Shown: positions 51,824-61,499, numbered from the stretch's first letter. The stretch is 64,000 bases of DNA from Bacteroidales bacterium UBA4293 (GCA_002395835.1 DGVD01000009.1:654-64653); one strand, 5' to 3'. The notes: generated by a model from the letters alone, not told the origin. Program-made: numbers and translations.

Positions 51824-52647
51824 TTGGGGGTAAAATCAATGCCCAATTGACGGATTTTACTGATGTTGATAGATAAATTCCTATCTTGAGCAGCAAAGCG
51901 TTCCTCATCCGCTAGAATCCATTCTTCCGGATGAGGAAGGTTTATCTGTTTGGCAAATTTCAAGAAGGTATGATAGCTGCACTCTGTGTTCTCGGAACCA
52001 AAATTGTAGATTCCTCCGGGAGCTTGGAGCATCTTTTCCATATTTTTCACTACTTCCCAAACATACGTTATACCCCGGTATTCATGAACTGCAGCTTTTA
52101 GGGTTTCACCGTTTTCCCATGCTTTCTTCAGATTCAGTAGGATGCCAGTGTTTTGTTTGAACTGGCTTTCCGGTAGGTCATACATCCAAGTCAGACGCAG
52201 TCCGATGGAATCGGGCAAAATCTTTAGAACTCGGTACTCTGCCTCCAGTTTATCTTTTCCGTATACAGAAACGGGTTGTAGGGGAGCCTCTTCTGTAAGT
52301 AGCCCTTTTAGAGGTGTTCCATTGTATACCTGGTCACTACTCATGAAAATAAGCTTCGCACCTACCTGTTTGCAGGCTTTAGCCAAATTCTCAGTACCTA
52401 GTACATTGACCAGGTGCGATTCCTCTGGATGTTCCTGACAGTAACCGGTAGAGGAGATAGCTGCACAGTGAATAACCACATTTGGCTCATGAGCTGCAAG
52501 ATATTCCATTACAGAGGTTTCCGAAGTAATATCCATTTCATGGTGTCCCGGACAGATTAGTGTGTAGCGTTCCTGATAATAATTTTTCAGTCGGCAACCC
52601 AGAAATCCTGTAGAGCCTGTAATTAGTATTTTTATATCCCGTTCCAT
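51820..52647 (-). CDS. RmlD-like NAD(P)-dependent sugar-nucleotide reductase
   Basis: This 275-residue extended short-chain dehydrogenase has the Rossmann loop TGSTGFLG and the catalytic YGKDK (YxxxK). SSDQVYNGTPLKGLLTEE resembles dTDP-4-dehydrorhamnose reductase, and VNVLGTENLAKAC is the usual mid-domain helix. No rmlABC genes are nearby, so a true RmlD role is doubtful. It sits 11 bases after sbcC and is likely read through from the sbcD promoter, an odd pairing of DNA repair and sugar metabolism. Confidence 0.85.
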   Translation of the reverse strand: MERDIKILITGSTGFLGCRLKNYYQERYTLICPGHHEMDITSETSVMEYLAAHEPNVVIHCAAISSTGYCQEHPEESHLVNVLGTENLAKACKQVGAKLIFMSSDQVYNGTPLKGLLTEEAPLQPVSVYGKDKLEAEYRVLKILPDSIGLRLTWMYDLPESQFKQNTGILLNLKKAWENGETLKAAVHEYRGITYVWEVVKNMEKMLQAPGGIYNFGSENTECSYHTFLKFAKQINLPHPEEWILADEERFAAQDRNLSINISKIRQLGIDFTPN

Positions 52648-52658
52648 CGTTTTATATG

Positions 52659-55600
52659 TTATGTTTCTGGCACAATCTTGACTACACTCTTGGATTCCAT
52701 GCCATTCTGTAGCACTTGTATCTGCACTGGTATCCGTTCTTGCACTTCTTCTATATGGCTGATGATACCCACTTGTCTTCCCACCTTAGAATGAAGGGTT
52801 TGCAGGGTTTCTATGGCATGCTGAAGCGGTTCACCACTCAGCGAACCAAATCCCTCGTCTATGAACAATGTATTTACCTTCAGGTTTTGACCTATGTCGC
52901 TCAGTGCCAAGGCCAAAGCCAGTGAAACCAGGAAACTTTCCCCACCAGAGATGGTGCTTGCAGCTCGTTTGCTGAAACCTTGATAGGCATCTTCAATGAA
53001 AATCACATAAGAACCCGGTTCAACACTCAGTGTGTAACGGTCGGTAAGGGTCTTCATATAAGCATTGGCAGAGTCTATCAGGTTGGCTAGGATGTAGCTC
53101 AGGGCTATCTTCTCAAACTTGGCACCCGTGGCATCGCCTACCATATCACGCAGACGATCCCATTGTTTGAATATCCTCTCTTTTTCCGATGCCTCTGCCA
53201 GAAATGTGGCTTGTCGCTCCCTATTCTCACGATCCGTTTTCAGTTCCTGTTCTATAGCTCCTGAATCCCGGTTAATTACAGCCATTTGAACTTCTGCGTC
53301 TTCCACTTTTTTAGCCAAGAATTCCTCTGTATCTTGTTCCGTGTACACAGGTTTCTTTGCCAAATGTTCTGTCAGTTGCTGTTGAAGTATGTTATAATTG
53401 CTTTCAACATTGATTTTCTCATTTCTTTTCTGTTCCAGTTCTTCGTTCTTTTCTTGGATATCCGTCAGTGTGTAGTGAGACAGCACATTCAGCTTTTCTT
53501 CTGTGAGTTCCAAGTGTTCTTGCCAGAACTGAGCTAAAGATTCACCAGCTTGGATTTCGCTCTTTTCTGCTGCATCCCACTGAACCTTGTGGGTACTCAC
53601 TTTGTTCTGCAAATTTTGTGCTTTAGCAGACAAATCCTCTATTTTTTTACTTTCCATAGGGGAGATGTCTTTCCAATCTGAAACGATGCTCAATATCTGA
53701 CTGAGGCTTTGTTCTGTTCGATTCTCTTCATCCATTAGGCTCTTCCGAAGCAGAATTTTTCTTTGCTTTTCTTGCTCCTTATTATAATAGGATAAGGCAG
53801 CCAGTCTTAATTCCTCTTGGAAAGCTTCAGCTTCTTTTTTCCAATGGTTCTTCCACTGACATACCACAATCAGTTCCTCTAGGAACTGTTCTGCTTTTTT
53901 CATATCAGTTTGCTTGGAATTGATAAGTTCCTTGCTGGTGTGAATGGATGAATTACATTTCTGAATGGCATTCTCAGCCTTGTTCACCTCATTCAAGGTA
54001 TTTCGTTCCTGTGCTTCCAGATTCTCTCTTTCTTGTAGCAGTCTACGAACAGTCTTTTCCATAGCTTCGGCTTTGGATATGGCATCGCTCAGCTTAGCAG
54101 CTTCAGCTTTCAGCACTGTTTGTTCTTCCTCCAGTTTTTGAGTCGCAGAAGGAATCCAAACTATATTTTCACCCTCTACATCCACTGGTTTTACCCGTTG
54201 AATCCAGGTATTTTGGAGTGCTGTCTGTTTTTCTTTGACTAGCTGTCTGGTCAAGTTGGAAACTACTGCACTTACCTGGTTTTGAGCTTTTTCGCAATTT
54301 CTAAATTCCGTTTCCGCAATCTTAAATGCTTCCTCAGCCTGCTTGTAGAGTGAATCCAGCAAATCCTCATGAGGGAGGTCGTGCGCTATTTGCTGTCCGC
54401 ATACCGGACAAACATCACCAGCTTTCAGTTTACTGCGAATGTTCTTGGCCCAATTGTTCACGGTGTCGCTCAATTTCTCCCGATTCTCCTTGCAAGTTTC
54501 CATCTTTATTTTGGCTGCAGATGTTTTCAGGCTCAGTTCCTTCAGTTGTTCTTGCGAAGAAGCCAGTTCCTCACTCATAGTACTGATGTTTTCCAAGTGT
54601 TTGATGGCAGAATCGATGATGGCTAGCTCATTCGTATTATTCAATATCCTTTGTCGAAGTGCGGAAGGACGTGCTTCATCCAGCTCTGCTTGCTTGTTCT
54701 TTAGCTCTTCCTTCTTTTTGGTTAGTTGCTCCAAGGCCCTTTTATGGCGCTCTTCTGCCGTTTGTTTGGCTTGAAGAAGAACACTCTGCAGTTTCTTTTC
54801 CTCCGATTGAATCGACTGATTTTCATCTTCTATAAACTTCTTACCCAGAGTTAGGAGTTGTAGCTTTTCTTGAATGGCTTGAGCCTGTTCGTATACTGGA
54901 ACCTTGACTTTTTCCCCTTCAAGGAAGGAATCTAACTGCTGGATCTCAGTTCTCATTTGTTCTATATTCTCATTCAGCTCAAGTTCACCGTTCTTCAGCT
55001 GTTGGAAGGTACCAGAAAGCGTTTTCAGTTCCTCGGTTAATTGTTGCTTCTTTTCTACTGATTTCTTCCGTTCTGCTAACCACCCCCGTGCTTGTATGGT
55101 TTCATGCCAATTTTTTACCAAGGTTTCCTCTTGTTGGAAGGCCTCGGTTTTCATCCAGCTATCTATTTCATCCCGCTTTTCTTTTGCTAGCTGAACTTTT
55201 GGCACCAGTTCTTGTTCTTTCTTCAGCCAATTCAGTTTTAAATCTTCTGCATCTTTGACCGCTTTGAACCGGTTGTACTCCGCTTTTTTCTGTTCCAGTT
55301 CCTGTTGTTTACTAGCAACTTCCTCATCAGGCAGAATCACCACATTCTGCACCCGTTCATGAGCCATATAATAGTCATTTCTCTTTTCGCTGCAGATGTC
55401 AAAGATTTTCTTACCAATTTCCCGATATCCCGATGAATTCGTGATTTTTGCCAAGATGCTGGCTTTCTCATCATCCTTTCCATTCAGGAACTGGGTGAAT
55501 TCCCCTTGTGCTAGCATGGTGGTACGGCAGAATTGGTTCAAGTCCATACCTAGGGCTTTTTCCTGAATGTAGCTGTTGATTTCTCCGGTCTTCTGCAGCG

Positions 55601-56012
55601 ATTTTCCCGTATCCAAGTTCTTCAATGAACGCTTTACTGGCTGGATACGCCCCTCTATTTTTTTGTTGGCCCGTTGGATAGACCACATAGCTTCATAATG
55701 CATATCGTCTGTACCTATAAATGTAAGGATGACGTATGCTTCAGACGCATTTTTCCGTAGGAGTTGTGCCGTGCTGTTCACTTCAATCGACTTATCTCCA
55801 TCCATTACTTTTCCTTGCATCTCGCAGAAAAGCAGACGAGGGGTCTTGTCGTATAGGGCTAGACAGATGGAATCCAGGATAGTAGTTTTTCCGGCACCCG
55901 TTTTGCCCGAAATCAGGAATACCTCGCTCGATTTCAGAGGTTCAGCTTCAAAATCTATGAATGCATCCTCAATGGATGCTATGTTGTGTATCGTCAGTTT
56001 CTGTAGAATCAT
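52659..56012 (-). CDS. sbcC: DNA double-strand break repair ATPase SbcC (Rad50-like)
   Basis: This 1117-residue SMC-like ATPase works with SbcD to cut hairpins and DNA ends. Walker A GKTGAGKTT lies at 36-44. Long coiled coils (about 200-520 and 560-900) flank the zinc hook CPVCGQ near residue 535. The C-terminal ABC signature is STISGGESF, followed by LALALALSD and Walker B TLFIDEGFGSL. Length is normal. The gene begins 12 bases after sbcD. Confidence 0.96.
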   Translation of the reverse strand: MILQKLTIHNIASIEDAFIDFEAEPLKSSEVFLISGKTGAGKTTILDSICLALYDKTPRLLFCEMQGKVMDGDKSIEVNSTAQLLRKNASEAYVILTFIGTDDMHYEAMWSIQRANKKIEGRIQPVKRSLKNLDTGKSLQKTGEINSYIQEKALGMDLNQFCRTTMLAQGEFTQFLNGKDDEKASILAKITNSSGYREIGKKIFDICSEKRNDYYMAHERVQNVVILPDEEVASKQQELEQKKAEYNRFKAVKDAEDLKLNWLKKEQELVPKVQLAKEKRDEIDSWMKTEAFQQEETLVKNWHETIQARGWLAERKKSVEKKQQLTEELKTLSGTFQQLKNGELELNENIEQMRTEIQQLDSFLEGEKVKVPVYEQAQAIQEKLQLLTLGKKFIEDENQSIQSEEKKLQSVLLQAKQTAEERHKRALEQLTKKKEELKNKQAELDEARPSALRQRILNNTNELAIIDSAIKHLENISTMSEELASSQEQLKELSLKTSAAKIKMETCKENREKLSDTVNNWAKNIRSKLKAGDVCPVCGQQIAHDLPHEDLLDSLYKQAEEAFKIAETEFRNCEKAQNQVSAVVSNLTRQLVKEKQTALQNTWIQRVKPVDVEGENIVWIPSATQKLEEEQTVLKAEAAKLSDAISKAEAMEKTVRRLLQERENLEAQERNTLNEVNKAENAIQKCNSSIHTSKELINSKQTDMKKAEQFLEELIVVCQWKNHWKKEAEAFQEELRLAALSYYNKEQEKQRKILLRKSLMDEENRTEQSLSQILSIVSDWKDISPMESKKIEDLSAKAQNLQNKVSTHKVQWDAAEKSEIQAGESLAQFWQEHLELTEEKLNVLSHYTLTDIQEKNEELEQKRNEKINVESNYNILQQQLTEHLAKKPVYTEQDTEEFLAKKVEDAEVQMAVINRDSGAIEQELKTDRENRERQATFLAEASEKERIFKQWDRLRDMVGDATGAKFEKIALSYILANLIDSANAYMKTLTDRYTLSVEPGSYVIFIEDAYQGFSKRAASTISGGESFLVSLALALALSDIGQNLKVNTLFIDEGFGSLSGEPLQHAIETLQTLHSKVGRQVGIISHIEEVQERIPVQIQVLQNGMESKSVVKIVPET

Positions 56013-56024
56013 GGTTTTCTCTGG

Positions 56025-57191
56025 TTAGTTGTTTCCTTTATTTTCCTTCACTTGTCGTTCTGCTTCCGTAAAGAGTTCTTTCATCTGGTCATCCACTACC
56101 TTATCTGTATCTTTAGCGTATTGAATCAGCACATCTAGAGGGGTCTTCATCTTGAACTCGCTGATGGTCATCCCCTTGCTTTTCACGGTTACTTCTTTCT
56201 TTCGTCGGGCATTGATGTGACAGAAACGGCATTTTTTCCCTTGGCTGATGGCTTGAGCCTCTGCAGCTGCAGAACCTGGAAGATAACCATCCACCTCCAC
56301 GTTCAGTCGGATGTATGATGGGTCATCATCGGGAAAATCCCTCAACAGTTCCTTGGCTGTTTCCCAATCTGCAAATCTCTCTTGAGGGAGTGTCACTAGC
56401 GGATAAGGATTCGCTATCAGCTCCACTTCGTATTGTGGCTCTTCTCCGTGCGCAGGAATATTCACTATAGTGATGCTATGTTCACTGGTTTCATCGAAGC
56501 TTACGGGCAGGGGAGTTCCACTGTATCGCACATTGTGATGACCACTGTGGATGAACTGAGGCTTGTGTATGTGCCCAAGGGCTAGGTAGTCGTACCCCGT
56601 TCCCATCTGAGTGAGTGCGTAGCTGTCTATACCTCCCACATTTGTTTCTGAGGCATGATCATGACCCGCATAGTCGCATCCCGCTACGGTAAGGTGAGCA
56701 GAAAGCACCACAGGCAGGTTGTCCGTGTTCTGTTCTGCCACTCGGTCTAGTAATTCTTGAAAGAAGTTTTCAGGCATGTTCCTATCGTAACAGTATGGTA
56801 CTGCCACAACATAACCCTTTCCCTCTACCTTTATTATATGGGAATCTAAGTGGTCTTTATCAAGGTAGCCCACAGCATGCACGTTCAGAGCCTTCCACGG
56901 TGTACGGAAAATCTCATGCTTTGCAGCACTATCGTGATTTCCCGCTGTCAGAACCACTGCCATTTCAGGAAAAGCCCGATGAATGTCTACGATGGCTTCG
57001 GCAAGCATGGTCTGAACAGAGGATGACGGGGCAGAGGTATGGAAAATGTCACCTGCCACTAGAAATACATCGGGACGATGTTTCTGAACGAGCTCCACCA
57101 TCTGTTTCAACATGAAAATTTGCTCTGCAGTACGGTCGTAGTTGTAAAGCATATGGCCAAGGTGCCAATCGCTGGTGTGTAGAATCTTCAT
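56025..57191 (-). CDS. sbcD: DNA double-strand break repair nuclease SbcD (Mre11-like)
   Basis: This 388-residue metallophosphoesterase nuclease has all family motifs: HTSDWHLGH, VAGDIFHT, TAGNHDS, a His in LSAHLTVAG and GHIHKPQ, which together hold two metal ions. A C-terminal capping domain spans about 270-380. It is first in the operon sbcD-sbcC-RmlD-like, with a -7 box complementary to 57210-57217. Confidence 0.96.
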   Translation of the reverse strand: MKILHTSDWHLGHMLYNYDRTAEQIFMLKQMVELVQKHRPDVFLVAGDIFHTSAPSSSVQTMLAEAIVDIHRAFPEMAVVLTAGNHDSAAKHEIFRTPWKALNVHAVGYLDKDHLDSHIIKVEGKGYVVAVPYCYDRNMPENFFQELLDRVAEQNTDNLPVVLSAHLTVAGCDYAGHDHASETNVGGIDSYALTQMGTGYDYLALGHIHKPQFIHSGHHNVRYSGTPLPVSFDETSEHSITIVNIPAHGEEPQYEVELIANPYPLVTLPQERFADWETAKELLRDFPDDDPSYIRLNVEVDGYLPGSAAAEAQAISQGKKCRFCHINARRKKEVTVKSKGMTISEFKMKTPLDVLIQYAKDTDKVVDDQMKELFTEAERQVKENKGNN

Positions 57192-57209
57192 TTTTCAGTT
57201 TCTTTCTTG

Positions 57210-57217
57210 CAAATTTA
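57210..57217 (-). promoter_or_regulatory. -7 box of the sbcDC operon
   Basis: The complement reads TAAATTTG, 19 bases before the sbcD start. Confidence 0.55.
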
Positions 57218-57450
57218 ACATATCCTTTTTACTTATTATGGGAAATTTGCACCCATTTTCCGCATAATAATTATGAAAAATGAAAAATTTAACATAGGGT
57301 ACTTGGTTTTTGTCGTATTCTGTCAAAATATATACTTTTCTTTGCACTCAGAAAAGTTCACTAATTGTCTAATTGATAAACATTACCACATTGAAAGAAT
57401 CGTCCATTTCCATCCATTTCATCGAAAATGGAAAAAAACTTAGAGAAAAA

Positions 57451-57482
57451 TTTGTATTATTCAAAAACTCGAAATATATTTG
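57451..57482 (+). promoter_or_regulatory. Promoter of the tandem sigma-factor genes
   Basis: TTTG (57451-57454) and TATATTTG (57475-57482), 20 bp apart, a full consensus match. The start codon is 197 bases further on. Confidence 0.75.
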
Positions 57483-57678
57483 CGGTCCCAAAACAAGAAA
57501 ACGAAAAACACTGTGATATAATCACCTTATTCAGGAAAACAAATTTCCACATTACATTTTTTGACTCGTACGCATAGATCAGGCATGGTATAATTGTGTC
57601 TGGTTCTAGAAAACTCTCGCTCTTTCAAGGATTTACACCTTTTTGTTCAACCTTTAAATCAAATTTATACCTATTTAT

Positions 57679-58371
57679 ATGTATATGAGCAACAGTCAGT
57701 TGAGTGAGTTTGAAAATGTGCAACTAGCACTTCGTGGAAACAAGGCAGCCATGGATGGTCTGCTCCGAGAGGCAAAGCCTTGGATTAAGTCTCTGGCTAA
57801 GAGAGCCCTCAAGACCGCAGAAGACGGTGCCTACAAGAACGTGGAGTGCTTGGTTTGTGAGGAAGACCTTATTCAGGAGGGGTTAATGGTCTTCGTTCAA
57901 AAGCTAGGAAGCTTCTCTGGTGACTACGGCACTAAGTTGTCTACATTCACCTATAATTATGTTAAGGCTGCCATGCGCGACCTTATCGATGGGGTGATGC
58001 ACTCCCTTCCCGTGGGGGATACAAGTCAATGGGAAGAGGCACTGGAACCTCAGGAAACCCTCTCATCCGTGGCTTTGTACCACTGCATGACTGCCTATAT
58101 GAGGCGTCACCTCAACCCTCGAGAGATAGAGGCAGTGGAACTCTTCTACGGGCTCAGAACCGGACACTCCATGCGAGCTGCGGAGGTGGCCCAAGCCATG
58201 AACCTATCTCTTTGTGTGTTGAACCACACCTTAGATAGGGCTAGACAAAAGCTCAGAAAGTTCAGAAGTGAACTGGGCAATCTTTCCGAAGATTGCCTTC
58301 CTTCTGCTTCCGAGTCTATGGCTGGTGAAAATTTGAATATTCAGAATAACACTTTACTTATCGCTGCATAA
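57679..58371 (+). CDS. Sigma-70 family RNA polymerase sigma factor, compact type
   Basis: This 230-residue protein has region 2 (EEDLIQEGLMVFVQKLGSFSGDYGTKLSTFTYNYVKAAMRDLI, about 60-115) and region 4 with a helix-turn-helix (MRAAEVAQAMNLSLCVLNHTLDRARQKLRKF, about 165-200). Region 3 is missing. A 30-residue tail follows that is not part of the fold. It is longer than ECF factors and does not match the primary sigma. ATG 57679 or 57685 may be used. The next gene, another sigma, starts 52 bases later, so both may share one transcript. Promoter target is unknown. Confidence 0.85.
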   Translation: MYMSNSQLSEFENVQLALRGNKAAMDGLLREAKPWIKSLAKRALKTAEDGAYKNVECLVCEEDLIQEGLMVFVQKLGSFSGDYGTKLSTFTYNYVKAAMRDLIDGVMHSLPVGDTSQWEEALEPQETLSSVALYHCMTAYMRRHLNPREIEAVELFYGLRTGHSMRAAEVAQAMNLSLCVLNHTLDRARQKLRKFRSELGNLSEDCLPSASESMAGENLNIQNNTLLIAA

Positions 58372-58423
58372 ATTGCAGAAAATCACTATACTATTCTTAA
58401 ACCATTAAAGGAACACTATATAT

Positions 58424-59290
58424 ATGAGACAACTAAAAATCACGAAGAGAATAACGGAACGTGGACAGGAGAGTATTGATACCTATCTTTCTGAAATTAG
58501 TAAATACGACTTACTGTCTCCTCTGGAAGAGGAAGAACTGGCTAGAAAAGCCCGTCAGGGGGATGAAGAAGCGTACAACAAGCTGGTTTGTTGCAATTTA
58601 CGATTTGTAGTATCGGTAGCTAAGCAGTTTCAGCATCAAGGCATGCCACTGGCAGATATGATCAATGAAGGGAATATCGGACTGATGAAAGCCGCGGAGA
58701 AATTCGATGAAACCAAGGGTTTTAAGTTCATTTCCTATGCAGTTTGGTGGATTAGACAGAGCATTCTCTCTGCTTTGGCACAGAAATCCAGAACCATTCG
58801 TCTGCCACAGAATCAGGTGGGGCTGCTGGGGCGTATCCATAAAACCATAGCTACTTATGAGCAGGAGCACGGACAGTTCCCTACCTTGGCTACCTTGGCT
58901 GAACTGGTGGGTGAAGATGCAGATAAGGTGGAGTCGGTTATGAATACGGACAGTAGAATGTTTTCCATGGATGCACCTTTCACTGCCGATGGGGAGAATG
59001 AAGGAAATATGGGAGATGTATTGTCGGCTGATATTCCCGCTACCGACCACCATCTAGACTGTGAATCGCTTTCTCGTGAGCTGGATCGTTATCTGAAATC
59101 CGTGTTGAAACAGACGGAAGAAGAAATTCTCCGCCGTTGTTTCGGAGTGGGAAGAGAAGTGTCTTCCCTCGATGAAATCAGCTTGGATATGCACCTTTCT
59201 AGGGAACGTGTGCGCCAAATCCGTGAGAAATCTCTGCGTAAACTAAGGGAAGGTGGGAAAAGTAATTTGCTCCGTTCTTTCTTAGGATAA
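58424..59290 (+). CDS. RpoD-like sigma factor, divergent second copy (group 2)
   Basis: This 288-residue protein has the N-terminal MRQLKITKRIT and overall size of the Bacteroidetes primary sigma. Region 1.2 (SIDTYLSEISKYDLLSPLEE), region 2 (NLRFVVSVAKQFQHQG; GFKFISYAVWWIRQSI), region 3 and region 4 (LSRERVRQIREKSLRKLR) are all present. Regions 3 and 4.1 differ widely from the primary factor as I recall it (VLKQTEEEILRRCFGVGREVSSLDEISLDMHL). It is therefore likely a group 2 alternative sigma rather than RpoD. The -10 reading helix in region 2.4 is unchanged, so it may read similar promoters. Confidence 0.85.
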   Translation: MRQLKITKRITERGQESIDTYLSEISKYDLLSPLEEEELARKARQGDEEAYNKLVCCNLRFVVSVAKQFQHQGMPLADMINEGNIGLMKAAEKFDETKGFKFISYAVWWIRQSILSALAQKSRTIRLPQNQVGLLGRIHKTIATYEQEHGQFPTLATLAELVGEDADKVESVMNTDSRMFSMDAPFTADGENEGNMGDVLSADIPATDHHLDCESLSRELDRYLKSVLKQTEEEILRRCFGVGREVSSLDEISLDMHLSRERVRQIREKSLRKLREGGKSNLLRSFLG

Positions 59291-59294
59291 CGCA

Positions 59295-60014
59295 CTATTT
59301 CAGCAATTTCTGAATTTGTTTTTCTGTAGCTTGAGGCAGCAGCTGGGTAAGATGGGCTGTCATGCGTTGGTAAGATTCTTCTGGAAGGCGCTCACATTGG
59401 CAGGCCTTGGCACCTAGCAGCTGCTCCGGAGTGGTAAGCAAAGACCATCCGAATCCGTACTCCCTTCCGTGCTGGTCGCGTGGATAGATAAAATCCTCAG
59501 TCACAATCCTACAACCCATCTGAAGTCGGGCTACGTACCCGTCGAACTTGGAACGCATGCCTTTCCCGATGAAATCGCAGGATTTCCTTAAATCCCGTGC
59601 TATCATGCTACCGTTTTCCTTTAAGATGGTGAGGATGCCTTCCTCTATGCTACCCTCGGCTGGTGCAGGGTGTGAACTCCTTCTCCAATTGCAGAAATCG
59701 GGCCACCAATCCATGCTGATGAATCCCGCCTTGCCGTTGAAGAACTTTCCGTAGACACAGTTGCCTTCCGTCACCACCGCACTTTTCCACTCCCATAGGG
59801 GCCATTCCCAAGTCCCGTCAGGGAACTCTATAAAACGGCATTCCTCTGCTAGCAGTCCCTCGGCACTATACCCCGGAATACCACTTTCTAGGAGGGGTAG
59901 AAACCCTACTTGCTGTATACATGCCATCAGTTCCGGGCAGGAGTGTATTTCCTTCCATTCCCGTCCTTCCGAATTCTGGTGTAAATCCATGAAATATTCG
60001 TCGAACATCCCCAT
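59295..60014 (-). CDS. Unknown protein, possibly AlkZ-related
   Basis: This 239-residue cytoplasmic protein is rich in Trp. A segment EEGILTILKENGSMIARDLRKSCDF resembles a winged helix, and the following GYVARLQMGCRIVTEDFIYP with GWSLLTTPEQLLG reminds me of AlkZ-related (YcaQ-like) proteins that handle DNA lesions. This is a tentative resemblance. The start is set at 60014 or 60008 because the longer frame begins inside the -7 box (complement of 60035-60042). It is convergent with the sigma gene, four bases apart. Confidence 0.6.
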   Translation of the reverse strand: MGMFDEYFMDLHQNSEGREWKEIHSCPELMACIQQVGFLPLLESGIPGYSAEGLLAEECRFIEFPDGTWEWPLWEWKSAVVTEGNCVYGKFFNGKAGFISMDWWPDFCNWRRSSHPAPAEGSIEEGILTILKENGSMIARDLRKSCDFIGKGMRSKFDGYVARLQMGCRIVTEDFIYPRDQHGREYGFGWSLLTTPEQLLGAKACQCERLPEESYQRMTAHLTQLLPQATEKQIQKLLK

Positions 60015-60034
60015 ATTCTTCCTAATTTTACCCA

Positions 60035-60042
60035 CAAAATTA
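60035..60042 (-). promoter_or_regulatory. -7 box of the possible AlkZ-related gene
   Basis: The complement reads TAATTTTG, and this excludes the start at 60035. Confidence 0.55.
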
Positions 60043-60063
60043 CGCTTTTTCCAGGAAAATTCC

Positions 60064-60071
60064 TATTTTTG
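60064..60071 (+). promoter_or_regulatory. -7 box of the second GH43 gene
   Basis: TATTTTTG, perfect TAnnTTTG, 25 bases before ATG 60096. It is divergent from the box at 60035. Confidence 0.6.
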
Positions 60072-60095
60072 AAAGCAGATTAACCTTTTATCTCT

Positions 60096-61418
60096 ATGAA
60101 ACGAAATTTTCTGCTCATCATTGCGTTAACCCTAGGAACCTCTTTGAATGCTCAGAACCCCATTGTTCCTTCTGGACAGTATTGTTCTGACCCCTCCGCT
60201 CATCAATGGGTTCCAGGTGGCCCTATCTATGTGTACGGTTCCCGTGATGAATCTAAGAATTACTACTGTTCACGCCATTACGATGTGTGGAGCAGTACGG
60301 ATTTGAAAAACTGGACTTGCCATCCTAATTCTTTCTCTTCCGTGGGGGAAAATGATGGGGTTCCATACAATGATAATATGCTCTATGCACCGGATTGTCT
60401 TTACCGGGATGGGAAGTACTATCTGTATTATAGTCAGGATTTTAGAGATGATGCTGAAGGAGTTGCAGTGAGTGATTCTCCCACTGGGCCTTTTCGTGAT
60501 GGAACCGTGATAAAAGCTGCGAAACAGATAGATCCGGCTGTTTTCATCGATGATGATGGTACTCCGTACTATTTCTTCGGACAGTTTGCGGGAAAGATGG
60601 CACAACTGAAACCCGATTTGAAGGACATCCTTCCGGAAACATTGAGAGACAGCATCATTACAGAAGCCGATCATGCCTTTCATGAGGGGATTCAGGTGGT
60701 GAAACGAGGGGAGTGGTACTACCTGGTTTATGCACACATCAGCAGGAGGGGAATGCCCACTTGTATAGGGTACTCCATGTCGAAGAATCTGGCTGGGCCG
60801 TATGAACATAAAGGAGTGATTATAGACAACTTTGGTTGTGATCCGGGTTGTTGGAATAATCACGGTTCCATCGCAGAATTCAATGGTCAGTGGTACGTCT
60901 TCTACCATCGTTCCACCGGAAATAGCACCACAATGAGGAAAGCTTGTGTGGAGCCTATCACGTTTAATCCCGATGGTACCATAAATGAAGTGGAGATGAC
61001 TACTCAGGGTGCTTCAGGGCCACTGGATGCTTTCCAGAAGATGGATGCTGAACGGGCATGCTACCTTACCGGTGCTGTAAGAGTAGAACTTACATCGGCT
61101 CATAATGAGCATCTTACACACATTCAGAATGGAAATACGGCAGCTTATAAATATCTTTCTTTCGAAAGGAATCCTCAGCGTATTACCTTGGAACTTACTC
61201 CAAAGGCTGGGGGAATTATAGAAGTGTATGCCAACACCCTTTCTCGTCCTCTTCTAGCTAGTATCCGTGTGGAAAAGGGCGATGGAATTACCCCCGTTAC
61301 CCTCACGGCAGAGATAGATAAATCGCTGGAACTCACCGGAGTTCATCCCATTTTCCTCCGATTCCAAGGGGAAGAAGGGCAGGAACTTTTCCAGTTGGAC
61401 TGGTTCCAGTTCCAGTGA
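60096..61418 (+). CDS. Exported GH43 glycosidase with C-terminal CBM6-like domain
   Basis: This 440-residue enzyme has a signal peptide cleaved near SLNAQ. The GH43 triad is Asp32 (YCSDPSAHQW), Asp146 (KQIDPAVF) and Glu197 (FHEGIQVV). The C-terminal 130 residues (from about 310, ERACYLTGAVRVELTSAHN) look like a CBM6-type beta sandwich ending FQLDWFQFQ. Family members act on arabinoxylan, arabinan or galactan side chains. It is only distantly related to the GH43 at 6963. It is probably monocistronic, since a new -7 box precedes the next gene. Confidence 0.9.
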   Translation: MKRNFLLIIALTLGTSLNAQNPIVPSGQYCSDPSAHQWVPGGPIYVYGSRDESKNYYCSRHYDVWSSTDLKNWTCHPNSFSSVGENDGVPYNDNMLYAPDCLYRDGKYYLYYSQDFRDDAEGVAVSDSPTGPFRDGTVIKAAKQIDPAVFIDDDGTPYYFFGQFAGKMAQLKPDLKDILPETLRDSIITEADHAFHEGIQVVKRGEWYYLVYAHISRRGMPTCIGYSMSKNLAGPYEHKGVIIDNFGCDPGCWNNHGSIAEFNGQWYVFYHRSTGNSTTMRKACVEPITFNPDGTINEVEMTTQGASGPLDAFQKMDAERACYLTGAVRVELTSAHNEHLTHIQNGNTAAYKYLSFERNPQRITLELTPKAGGIIEVYANTLSRPLLASIRVEKGDGITPVTLTAEIDKSLELTGVHPIFLRFQGEEGQELFQLDWFQFQ

Positions 61419-61499
61419 GAACCCCTTAAAGTTCTGGAAATTTCCACAGAGACTGTTGCATTTTATGAGATTAAATTTTTTTTATTCAGTGAAATACCC

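Larger units (their letters stand above)
57192..57678. other. 487-bp intergenic region between sbcD and the sigma pair
   Basis: No gene is supported. It holds the sbcD -7 box (57210-57217), a small hairpin TCCATTT-CATCGA-AAATGGA near 57413-57433, a strong promoter for the sigma genes (57451-57482), and about 190 bases of leader before 57679. I recognise no riboswitch in the leader. Confidence 0.6.

Noticed and set aside
51820..52647. Naming this gene rfbD/rmlD
   Set aside because: The fold fits but no rhamnose-synthesis partners are present, and the family is broad.
58424..59290. Naming this gene rpoD
   Set aside because: N terminus and region 2 agree with the primary sigma, but regions 3 and 4.1 differ too much from it as I recall the family.
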